Origin: Lachnospiraceae bacterium UBA7729
GTDB lineage: Bacteria; Bacillota; Clostridia; Lachnospirales; Lachnospiraceae
Assembly (NCBI GenBank): GCA_002482005.1
Contig: DLFD01000075.1
Span: forward strand, 4,390-26,843
Reading direction: 5' to 3'
DNA: 22,454 nt
In this document: in pieces, positions 15,653-22,059 of the stretch
Layout of the letters: the number at the start of each line of letters is the position of its first letter
Numbering within the stretch: the first letter of the stretch is position 1
Notes under the pieces: model-generated
What the model was told of the DNA's origin: nothing
Seen by the model: only the letters and a program-made list of their open reading frames with translations
The model's database searches: none
Position numbers and translations under genes: made by a program

Positions 15653-15706
15653 GAAAAAGAAACGGCAGGGAGGCGTGGCCAACTTTCCACGTCCTCTCTG
15701 CCGTTT
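15653..15706 (-). terminator. Terminator-like hairpin in the leader of the dat-pxp operon
   Basis: The arms at 15687-15706 and 15660-15678 form a stem of about 19 bp (AAACGGCAGAGAGG with CCTCCCTGCCGTTT) with one bulge and an 8-nt loop. On the minus strand the stem is followed by TTTCTTTTT. There is no T-tract in the plus orientation. It begins about 4 nt after the predicted transcription start and lies about 100 nt ahead of dat, so it is likely an attenuator or a 5' stabilising structure. The remaining leader has a second GC-rich pairing (CCGGCGC with GCGCCGG, about 15600-15655). Confidence 0.7.
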
Positions 15707-15716
15707 GCTTAGCAAG

Positions 15717-15745
15717 ATTATAAAAACAGATGAGGACCTTGTCAA
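15717..15745 (-). promoter_or_regulatory. Consensus sigma-A promoter of the dat-pxp operon
   Basis: On the minus strand TTGACA (15745-15740), a 17-base spacer and TATAAT (15722-15717) give a perfect match to the housekeeping consensus. The predicted start is near 15710. So strong a core promoter implies that control acts through a repressor or through the leader hairpin. Confidence 0.88.
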
Positions 15746-15755
15746 TTCTCGAAGG

Positions 15756-15768
15756 CCCCTCAGAGGGG
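15756..15768. promoter_or_regulatory. Inverted repeat next to the dat promoter (possible operator)
   Basis: CCCCTCAGAGGGG is a perfect 13-base inverted repeat 10 bases upstream of the -35 box of the dat promoter, in the shared region between the two divergent promoters. It may bind a regulator of one or both operons. No second copy was found, so the call is tentative. Confidence 0.3.
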
Positions 15769-15854
15769 ACCGGAAGATCATTTTGATAAGAATTTCGGTA
15801 AAGAACTATTTTTTGCAAAATCGAGGAAACTTGAAATAATTATTGAATTTCTGC

Positions 15855-15883
15855 TTGACATCCAAAAATGTTAAGGATATACT
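15855..15883 (+). promoter_or_regulatory. Near-consensus sigma-A promoter of the liv operon
   Basis: TTGACA (15855-15860), 17 bases, then TATACT (15878-15883). The region upstream is A+T rich with A and T tracts. The predicted start is near 15890, just before the leader hairpin. It diverges from the dat promoter, with about 110 bases between the two -35 boxes. Confidence 0.85.
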
Positions 15884-15898
15884 TGCGGCATCAACAGA

Positions 15899-15931
15899 CA
15901 AGGGCGTCGGTGCAATCCACCGGCGCCCTTG
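15899..15931 (+). promoter_or_regulatory. Strong hairpin in the liv operon leader
   Basis: The arms 15899-15912 (CAAGGGCGTCGGTG) and 15918-15931 (CACCGGCGCCCTTG) pair over 14 bp with one G-U and a 5-base loop. The following CTCGTTCTGTTTC is only weakly T-rich, so it is either a poor terminator, an attenuator or a 5' stabiliser. It begins about 10 nt after the predicted start of transcription. Confidence 0.55.
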
Positions 15932-15997
15932 CTCGTTCTGTTTCCCGCCGGAGATCTTATTCCGGCAGGGGTTTCTGCAAGGAGAGGAGGGTTCCTT

Positions 15998-17200
15998 ATG
16001 GTTAAGATGAAAATGATGAAGATGGCAGCTTATGCCTGCAGTGCCGCGATGGTTCTGACAGGATGCTTTGCTCCCGCAGCTTTCGCAGATGAGACAGAAA
16101 GCGCAGGCGATGAAGATCATGTCATCAAGGTAGGCGCTGTCTGTGCCATGACCGGCGGTTCTGCTGTCTACGGCACCGGCGCCCAGAACGCGATCGACAT
16201 GGCAGTCGATGAGATCAACAATTCCGATTCCGAATACAAGATCGAGATCGTTAACGGCGGCAAGGTAGCCGATGACGCCAAGGATGCAAAGCAGGCGGTC
16301 AACGCCTACAACCTTCTGAAATCGGAAGCTCCGGAGGCGGTCGTTGGTTCCTTCTTCTCAGCAGTCACCATCCCGATGGCTCAGCTGGCGGCCAAGGACA
16401 ACATGCTTCTTCTGGCGACCGGAGCCACGAACGTCGCGGTCACACAGTACGGACCGACCATCTTCCGCAACTGCTTCATCGATCCGTTCCAGGGCAAGAT
16501 GGCAGCCCAGTTCGCACAGGAGCAGGGCTATAAGACAGCCGCAGTCATCTACGCAAAGGATGATGACTATTCCAATGGACTGAAGGACGCCTTCATCGAT
16601 AGCGCTGCGGATGCCGGAATCGACGTCGTCTACACCGGTGAGTGCACGACGACCGATACCGACTTCACCGCCCAGGCGACAGAAGTTGTTGCGGCAGAGC
16701 CTGACTTCGTATTCTATCCTTGCTTCCTTGATACCGTACCGCTGCTGGTACAGCAGGTCCGTGACGCAGGCTTCGAGGGCGCGATCATGGGAGGCGACGG
16801 CTGGGACGGCGCCGATACATCGGGCCTTGAGGACTACTTCACCAATTGCTACTTCACCAACCACTACTCATCAGAGGATACCGCTCCTGCTGTTCAGGAC
16901 TTCGTCAAGAAGTACACTGATACCTACGGCGACGATACTCTGAATGCCTGCGCGGCTCTTTACTATGATGCCATGTACATGCTGGTCCAGGCTGCGGAAG
17001 ACGGCGGCGGATCCGACACCGCTTCCCTTGTCAAGGGCATGACCGGAATGCACTTCTCAGGCGTCGGCGGAAACATTTACCTGGATGAGAACGGCGACGC
17101 GATCAAGCCGGTCGTCGTCAATACCTATGAAGACGGCAAGATCAAGTGGCTGGAGACCATTCAGCCGGAGGGCGGCGAGGCTTCTACGGAAGCTGAGTAA
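15998..17200 (+). CDS. livJ: Branched-chain-amino-acid-type ABC transporter substrate-binding lipoprotein
   Basis: This encodes 400 aa. The ATG at 15998 follows GGAGAGGAGG and gives a lipoprotein signal peptide: MVKMKMMKMAAYACSAAMV, then the lipobox LTGC. The mature protein is a type I periplasmic-binding fold of the LivJ/HAAT family, with AVCAMTGGSAVYGTGAQNAI near the start, VGSFFSAVTIPMAQLAAKDN, LLATGATNVAVT, and AAVIYAKDDDYSNGLKDAF. The ligand is usually leucine, isoleucine or valine, but this family also binds other amino acids, amides and aromatic compounds. It captures substrate outside the membrane for the LivHM/GF complex. Codon use looks strongly biased, as expected of a highly expressed binding protein. 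A 227-base gap with hairpins separates it from livH. Confidence 0.92.
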   Translation: MVKMKMMKMAAYACSAAMVLTGCFAPAAFADETESAGDEDHVIKVGAVCAMTGGSAVYGTGAQNAIDMAVDEINNSDSEYKIEIVNGGKVADDAKDAKQAVNAYNLLKSEAPEAVVGSFFSAVTIPMAQLAAKDNMLLLATGATNVAVTQYGPTIFRNCFIDPFQGKMAAQFAQEQGYKTAAVIYAKDDDYSNGLKDAFIDSAADAGIDVVYTGECTTTDTDFTAQATEVVAAEPDFVFYPCFLDTVPLLVQQVRDAGFEGAIMGGDGWDGADTSGLEDYFTNCYFTNHYSSEDTAPAVQDFVKKYTDTYGDDTLNACAALYYDAMYMLVQAAEDGGGSDTASLVKGMTGMHFSGVGGNIYLDENGDAIKPVVVNTYEDGKIKWLETIQPEGGEASTEAE

Positions 17201-17239
17201 ACAGCAGACAGAAGATCCGATCTGCGCGGCGAGACCTCC

Positions 17240-17347
17240 GGTCTGGCCGCGCTTCGGACATAAGCCGGCAAGAGACCGGAAATCTGGTCTGGCCGCGCTT
17301 CAGACATAAGCTTCGGACATAAGCCATTGACAGACCGGAAACCGGTC
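17240..17347 (+). repeat. Direct repeats and hairpins in the livJ-livH gap
   Basis: A 26-base unit (GGTCTGGCCGCGCTTC[G/A]GACATAAGC) occurs at 17240-17265 and 17286-17311. A third part copy, GCTTCGGACATAAGCC, is at 17310-17325. GACCGG-AAA-CCGGTC (17333-17347) is a perfect hairpin, and other GACCGG/CCGGTC pairs can form alternative stems. No T-tract follows. Such a block after a binding-protein gene may slow 3' decay and allow livJ to be made in excess of the membrane parts. Confidence 0.65.
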
Positions 17348-17427
17348 CTCCGCATGGTACGGCATGAGAACCGGAAGGTCAGCAAGAACATGGCCTTGAA
17401 GCAGTAAGACAAGATGGGAGGCTGTAT

Positions 17428-18315
17428 ATGTCAATCTTCCTGCAGGCATTGATCAATGGGCTGAACCAGGGCGCCATCTACGCTCTGATCGCCCTGGGTT
17501 ATACGATGGTCTATGGCATCCTGCGCATGATCAACTTCGCACATGGCGATTTCATCATGGTCGGTGCCTACACGATCTTCTATACAGCGCCCATCATGGT
17601 GAGTTACGGAATGCCCGCCTGGATGGCGGTGCTGATCGCGGTCGTGGTCTGCGCGATCGTCGGCGTCCTTGTTGAGAGGATTGCTTACAAGCCGGTCCGC
17701 GGCAGCGGATCGATATCCGCGCTGATCACGGCTCTGGCCATGAGCCTTTTCCTTGAGAATCTGGCCATGGTCCTGTTCGGGCCGAACCCGAAGACAGTCC
17801 TGAAGATCTTCAAGCTCCCCATGATCACCATACTGGGGGCTAAGATCCAGATGAAATACCTTCTTACCCTGGGAATCGGGATCGCTATCATGATTCTGAT
17901 GAATGTATTCGTCCACGCGACCAGGATCGGCAAAGCGATGAGAGCGGTGCCCCAGGACAAAGAAGCGGCAACCATAGTCGGGATCGACGTGGACCGGATC
18001 ATCACACTTACCTTCGCCATAGGATGCGCGCTGGCTGCGGTGGCGGCTCTCATGTACGTATCCACTTATCCCAGATGCACGACCGATATGGGGTCCATGA
18101 TGGGAATCAAGGCTTTCATAGCAGCCGTTCTGGGCGGAATCGGGATCATCCCGGGGGCTATGCTGGGAGGCATCATCGTCGGCCTGATCGAGATCTTCGT
18201 CAAGATCTACCTGGCTCCGGGCTGGTATGAAGCGATCACATACGGGATCCTGATCGTCGTCCTTCTGATCAAGCCGTCCGGTATCCTTGGCAAGAATACC
18301 GGCGTCAAAGTATAA
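17428..18315 (+). CDS. livH: Branched-chain amino acid ABC transporter permease LivH
   Basis: This encodes 295 aa with GGGAGG 6 nt before the ATG. The start FLQALINGLNQGAIYALIAL and the following GYTMVYGILRMINFAHGDFI are the hallmark of LivH permeases. About eight hydrophobic helices follow. The C-terminal VLGGIGIIPGAMLGGIIVGL region carries the coupling segment for the ATPases. It forms the inner-membrane channel with LivM. Full family length, no disruption. It lies 18 bases ahead of livM. Confidence 0.94.
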   Translation: MSIFLQALINGLNQGAIYALIALGYTMVYGILRMINFAHGDFIMVGAYTIFYTAPIMVSYGMPAWMAVLIAVVVCAIVGVLVERIAYKPVRGSGSISALITALAMSLFLENLAMVLFGPNPKTVLKIFKLPMITILGAKIQMKYLLTLGIGIAIMILMNVFVHATRIGKAMRAVPQDKEAATIVGIDVDRIITLTFAIGCALAAVAALMYVSTYPRCTTDMGSMMGIKAFIAAVLGGIGIIPGAMLGGIIVGLIEIFVKIYLAPGWYEAITYGILIVVLLIKPSGILGKNTGVKV

Positions 18316-18333
18316 AGGAAGGGGGGATCCAGA

Positions 18334-19377
18334 ATGCCGAAGAGTGCGAAAGTCAGTTCACTGATCAATCTGATCGGAGTGTTCGCTCTGTATTTCCTGT
18401 TCCTTGCCATCTTCGAATCCGGAATATTCGGAGCAAAGACCGACTACTTCAAGGGAATCGCGACCACTGCCTGCTATACCATCATCATGGTCACATCGCT
18501 GAACCTGCTTGTCGGTATCATGGGTGAGTTTTCACTCGGCCATGCCGGATTCATGTCCGTGGGAGCTTATGCTTCCGCTGTATTTACGAATGCGATCGCG
18601 AATAGCGGGATCCCGGATTTTCCGATGTTCCTGCTCGCGCTTCTGGTCGGCGGCGCCGCTGCCGCGCTGACCGGTTTTCTGGTAGGTGTTCCCGCCCTGA
18701 AGCTCAGGGGCGACTACCTGTGTATCGTCACGGTAGCATTTGCAGAGATCATCCGTGTCTGCTTCACGAATTTCAAGATCACCGGAGGCGGGCGGACCAT
18801 GTCGGGTATCGCCAAGCTGTCCGACTTCTACTGGGTCTACTGGGTCACGGTCGTCTGCGTGACGCTCATGTTTTTGCTGATCAGGTCCCGCTTCGGACGG
18901 ACCGTCAGGGCCATCCGCGAAGACTATATCGCGGCAGAGGCTTCGGGGGTAAATGTGACTTTCTACAAGGTCGCTACTTTCACCATCTCTGCTTTCTTCG
19001 CCGGAGTGGCAGGAGCCATCTACGCACACTATATGACAGCTATGATTCCGACCTCCTTCAACTTCGCCTATTCCGCGGAGTTTCTGACTGAGGTCATCAT
19101 AGGAGGCGCCGGTTCCATGACAGGGTCCATCATAGGCGCTACCTTCCTGTCGGCGCTGCCGGAAGCCATGCGTACCTTTGCCAGATACCGCATGCTGGCT
19201 TATTCCATCGTCCTGGTGATCGTAATGATCTTCCGTCCGGGAGGAATCTTCGGGACCTGGGAGTTCTCTCTGACAAGACTTCTGAAGAAGATATTCCGCG
19301 TGAAGGGAACCGCTCCGGGCGGAAAGGGAGCTGATGCGGCGAAAGCAGGAAAGACCGGAAAGGGGGCCTCCGTATGA
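18334..19377 (+). CDS. livM: Branched-chain amino acid ABC transporter permease LivM
   Basis: This encodes 347 aa with a long purine-rich ribosome site (AAGGAAGGGGGG). The family hallmarks are LVGIMGEFSLGHAGFMSVGA, the central GVPALKLRGDYLCIVTVAFAE, and GGAGSMTGSIIGATFLSALP before the last helix. It partners LivH. The tail of about 30 residues is hydrophilic and rich in Gly, Ala and Lys (GGKGADAAKAGKTGKGA), beyond the usual LivM end. Its TGA overlaps the livG ATG (ATGA), so the two are translationally coupled. Confidence 0.94.
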   Translation: MPKSAKVSSLINLIGVFALYFLFLAIFESGIFGAKTDYFKGIATTACYTIIMVTSLNLLVGIMGEFSLGHAGFMSVGAYASAVFTNAIANSGIPDFPMFLLALLVGGAAAALTGFLVGVPALKLRGDYLCIVTVAFAEIIRVCFTNFKITGGGRTMSGIAKLSDFYWVYWVTVVCVTLMFLLIRSRFGRTVRAIREDYIAAEASGVNVTFYKVATFTISAFFAGVAGAIYAHYMTAMIPTSFNFAYSAEFLTEVIIGGAGSMTGSIIGATFLSALPEAMRTFARYRMLAYSIVLVIVMIFRPGGIFGTWEFSLTRLLKKIFRVKGTAPGGKGADAAKAGKTGKGASV

Positions 19378-20315
19378 CAGAGAAAAAGGCAGTTTCCGCA
19401 GAGGTCCCGAAGGAGACACCGGTTCTTAAGGCAGTCCACCTTGGAATCAGTTTCGGGGGCCTGAAGGCAGTCGATGACTTCAATATGGAGATCGGCCGGT
19501 CCGAACTGGTCGGCCTGATCGGTCCGAACGGGGCCGGAAAGACGACTGTCTTCAACCTTCTGACAGGTGTCTATAAGCCTACAGAGGGCGCTTTCTACCT
19601 GAACGGCAAGAAGATGAACGGCAGAAAGACCTATCAGGTCGTTGAGGAAGGGATCGCGAGGACTTTCCAGAACATCCGCCTCTTCAAGAAGATGACGGTC
19701 CTTGAGAACGTAAAGGTCGCCATGAACAAGGACATGCACTACTCGCCGCTTGCGTCCATCTTCCGGACAAACAGTTTCTGGAGAGAAGAGCATGATACGG
19801 ATGAGCGGGCCATGGAGCTTCTTGATATCGTCGGACTCGGCGACAAGAAGGATGCGATGGCCATGAACCTGCCTTACGGCCAGCAGAGAAAGCTGGAGAT
19901 CGCGAGAGCGCTGGGAACGAACATGAGGCTGCTCCTTCTGGACGAGCCGGCGGCCGGCATGAACCCGGTCGAGACGGACGAGCTTCTGGATATCATCAAC
20001 AACATCAGGAGGACGTTCGGAATCTCTGTCCTGCTGATCGAACATGATATGTCCCTGGTCATGAGGGTCTGCGAGAGGATCCAGGTCATAGACTACGGAG
20101 TCACGATCGCAAAGGGTACTCCTGAGGAGATTGCCCATAATCCGAGGGTCATCGAGGCATATCTTGGCAAGCAGGCAGAGAAGGAAGTCCTGAACATGAA
20201 AGACGCTTCCGGACATGTGATAGGAGAGGAAGGCAGTGCGGCAGCTGCAGACGCAGAGCCGGACAAAGCAGAGAAGCCGGATGAAACAGCCGGCGCGGGA
20301 ACACCAAATCGCTGA
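19374..20315 (+). CDS. livG: Branched-chain amino acid ABC transporter ATP-binding protein LivG
   Basis: This encodes 313 aa. The core ATPase has Walker A GPNGAGKTT, the LivG-specific ARTFQNIRLFKKMTVLENV, signature LPYGQQRKLEIARALGTN, Walker B LLLLDEPAAGMNP and the H-loop in LIEHDMSLVM. It powers transport with LivF. The usual length is about 255; here about 50 extra residues follow AYLGKQAE, ending in a low-complexity acidic and Ala-rich tail (SAAAADAEPDKAEKPDETAG). The stop lies 16 bases before livF. Confidence 0.94.
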   Translation: MTEKKAVSAEVPKETPVLKAVHLGISFGGLKAVDDFNMEIGRSELVGLIGPNGAGKTTVFNLLTGVYKPTEGAFYLNGKKMNGRKTYQVVEEGIARTFQNIRLFKKMTVLENVKVAMNKDMHYSPLASIFRTNSFWREEHDTDERAMELLDIVGLGDKKDAMAMNLPYGQQRKLEIARALGTNMRLLLLDEPAAGMNPVETDELLDIINNIRRTFGISVLLIEHDMSLVMRVCERIQVIDYGVTIAKGTPEEIAHNPRVIEAYLGKQAEKEVLNMKDASGHVIGEEGSAAAADAEPDKAEKPDETAGAGTPNR

Positions 20316-20331
20316 GACGGAGGACGGATCT

Positions 20332-21036
20332 ATGCTGGAAGTAAAAGATCTGGTTGTAAATTACGGCGCCGTCGAGGCGCTGAAGGGAATCAGTTTCACG
20401 ATCGAAAAAGGTGAGATCGTCACCCTGATTGGCGCGAATGGCGCCGGCAAGACGACGACCATGCATACGATCTCCGGCCTGGTCAGGGCGAAGAGCGGAT
20501 CGATCACCTATAACGGGGAAGATCTTCTGAAGATCCGGCCCTCAAAACTGATCGAGAAAGGCATCGCCCATGTGCCGGAGGGAAGGCATGTATTTCCGGA
20601 GATGACGGTCGATGAGAACCTGGACATGGGCGCCTATAGCTGCAAGGACAAGAAGGCTGTCGAGGCGATCCGGGATGATGTCTTTGAGAAGTTCCCGAGG
20701 CTGAGGGAAAGAAGAAGACAGCTTGCTGGAACACTTTCCGGAGGGGAACAGCAGATGCTGGCGGTCGGCCGGGCCCTGATGGGACAGCCGTCCATCATCC
20801 TTATGGACGAGCCTTCCATGGGGCTGTCGCCTATCCTGGTCGAGGAAGTCTTCTCCATCATCGAGGAGATCCACAAGGCCGGGATCACGGTCATGCTGAA
20901 CGAGCAGAACGCAAGGATGGCGCTGGCCATAGCGGACAGAGCCTATGTGCTGGAGACGGGAAAGATCACCATCAGCGGAAAAGCCAGCGATCTCATGCAG
21001 GATGAGAGGATCCGCAAGGCATATCTGGGACAGTGA
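20332..21036 (+). CDS. livF: Branched-chain amino acid ABC transporter ATP-binding protein LivF
   Basis: This encodes 234 aa from the ATG at 20332 (MLEVKDLVVNYGAVEALKG), chosen because GGAGGA lies 7 nt upstream and the product has the exact family length; a frame open further upstream overlaps livG. Walker A GANGAGKTT, the LivF-typical HVPEGRHVFPEMTVDENL, signature LSGGEQQMLAVGRALMG and Walker B ILMDEPSMGLSP are all intact. The usual VEQN of the switch region reads LNEQNARMAL here, a small variation. It is the second ATPase of the importer. Confidence 0.94.
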   Translation: MLEVKDLVVNYGAVEALKGISFTIEKGEIVTLIGANGAGKTTTMHTISGLVRAKSGSITYNGEDLLKIRPSKLIEKGIAHVPEGRHVFPEMTVDENLDMGAYSCKDKKAVEAIRDDVFEKFPRLRERRRQLAGTLSGGEQQMLAVGRALMGQPSIILMDEPSMGLSPILVEEVFSIIEEIHKAGITVMLNEQNARMALAIADRAYVLETGKITISGKASDLMQDERIRKAYLGQ

Positions 21037-21081
21037 TGCATGTGGCAGGATATCTTTCCCATAGAAGAACGGAGAATGGCC

Positions 21082-21717
21082 ATGGATGAAAAACATGTAG
21101 CGATCTGTATCACAAGAACATGCGGAGCGGGCAGCACCGAGATTGGAAAGATGCTGTCAGAGCAGCTGGGGATCAGCCTGTACGACCGGAAACTTCTTCA
21201 GCTTGCAAGCGATGATTCCGGCATTAATGAGAAGCTGTTCGCGGCTGCGGATATGGATACAAAGAAGACTTTGCTCTACCGGGTGTCAAAGGCTGTCTAT
21301 ACGGGACAGACCATACCTCCTGAGAGCGGAAACTTCACTTCCGATCGCAATCTGTTCGAGTATCAGGCTAAGATCCTTCACGGTCTGATCGAGAAGGAAA
21401 GTTTTGTCGTCCTGGGCAGGGCGGCCGACTACGTTCTGGCAGATACTGGCTGCGCGGTGGGGATCTACCTGACAGCCAGCCCTGAAGCCTGTCTGGCAAG
21501 GGGGAAAGAAAGGCTGCAGTCAGGCACATTTGAAGCAAACAGAAGGATCCGGGACATTAACCGCTACAGAAGCGATTACTACCGTTACCATACCGGAAGA
21601 AGGTGGAAGGACCCCGATAATTATGACCTGTGCCTGATGACGGACAAGCTGGGCTATCAGGGGACCGTCGATGTCATCCGGAACTATATCGAAGTCCGCT
21701 TCGGGATCACATTCTGA
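21082..21717 (+). CDS. Cytidylate kinase-like family protein
   Basis: This encodes 211 aa from the ATG at 21082, with GGAG 7 nt upstream; in-frame ATGs at 21040 and 21076 are possible. The N-terminal ICITRTCGAGSTEIGKMLSE is a variant P-loop as in the Cytidylate_kin2 (PF13189) group, followed by LGISLYDRKLLQLASDDSGI. The central FVVLGRAADYVLAD and the C-terminal RIRDINRYRSDYYRYHTGRR with YDLCLMTDKLG are typical of these proteins, which are common in clostridia and of unknown substrate. They are not the housekeeping Cmk. The gene is 45 bases behind livF and before a terminator, so it is co-transcribed with the importer. Confidence 0.8.
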   Translation: MDEKHVAICITRTCGAGSTEIGKMLSEQLGISLYDRKLLQLASDDSGINEKLFAAADMDTKKTLLYRVSKAVYTGQTIPPESGNFTSDRNLFEYQAKILHGLIEKESFVVLGRAADYVLADTGCAVGIYLTASPEACLARGKERLQSGTFEANRRIRDINRYRSDYYRYHTGRRWKDPDNYDLCLMTDKLGYQGTVDVIRNYIEVRFGITF

Positions 21718-21772
21718 GAAGGGGAAACCAGCGGCAGAATCTGAAAGTCTGCGAAAAAGGGCTCTGATCGTC

Positions 21773-21822
21773 GAACAAGCAGCATGGTTGCGTAAGTCAG
21801 GTTGCGCGACAGCTGCTTTTTT
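21773..21822 (+). terminator. Intrinsic terminator of the liv operon
   Basis: The outer stem AGCAGC (21778-21783) pairs with GCTGCT (21812-21817). The inner stem GTTGCG pairs with CGCGAC, and six T follow (21817-21822). The sequence is a near copy of the terminator at 7762-7813, including the loop-side GTTGCGTAAG and the flanking CGAAC. Confidence 0.85.
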
Positions 21823-21950
21823 ATTGCTGAAAAAGCCTAATTATGATGATAACAGAGGCAAGGACGGACTTAAGGAGGGGAGAGGGCAGCGCTGGGAAAA
21901 CAGGCAAACGCAGCTGCACGATGTTGGATATTGAGCAGACGTGGAATATA

Positions 21951-22026
21951 ATGATGCCAGGGTCCAAAGGTCATAATCCGAGTCGCGCAGACGTGAAGCG
22001 GTTATGACCTTGGGAACCGCATCAAC
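21951..22026. repeat. Palindromic intergenic repeat, copy 2
   Basis: The left arm is 21951-21976, beginning ATGATGCCAGGGTCCAAAGG and ending TCATAA. The right arm is 22002-22026, beginning TTATGACCTTGGGAACCGC. They pair over about 25 bases around a 25-base centre. The left arm matches copy 1 at 5155-5174 with one change. Apart from the terminator and this repeat, the 342-base gap 21718-22059 shows nothing assignable. Confidence 0.65.
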
Positions 22027-22059
22027 AGTTGGTTTTGTTCGGAAGGGAAGTATCGATCA

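Noticed and set aside
15653..15706. T-box leader before dat
   Set aside because: The leader is only about 150 nt and I see no T-box sequence or specifier-loop architecture.
10133..15712. Long open frames on the plus strand across the dat-pxp operon (for example 10133-11110, 13825-14484, 14927-15712)
   Set aside because: They mirror well-recognised minus-strand genes, have no family motifs and poor start signals. They arise from GC-rich codon bias.
17240..17325. Repeats in the livJ-livH gap as a CRISPR array
   Set aside because: Only two and a part copies, unequal spacing, no distinct spacers and no cas genes.
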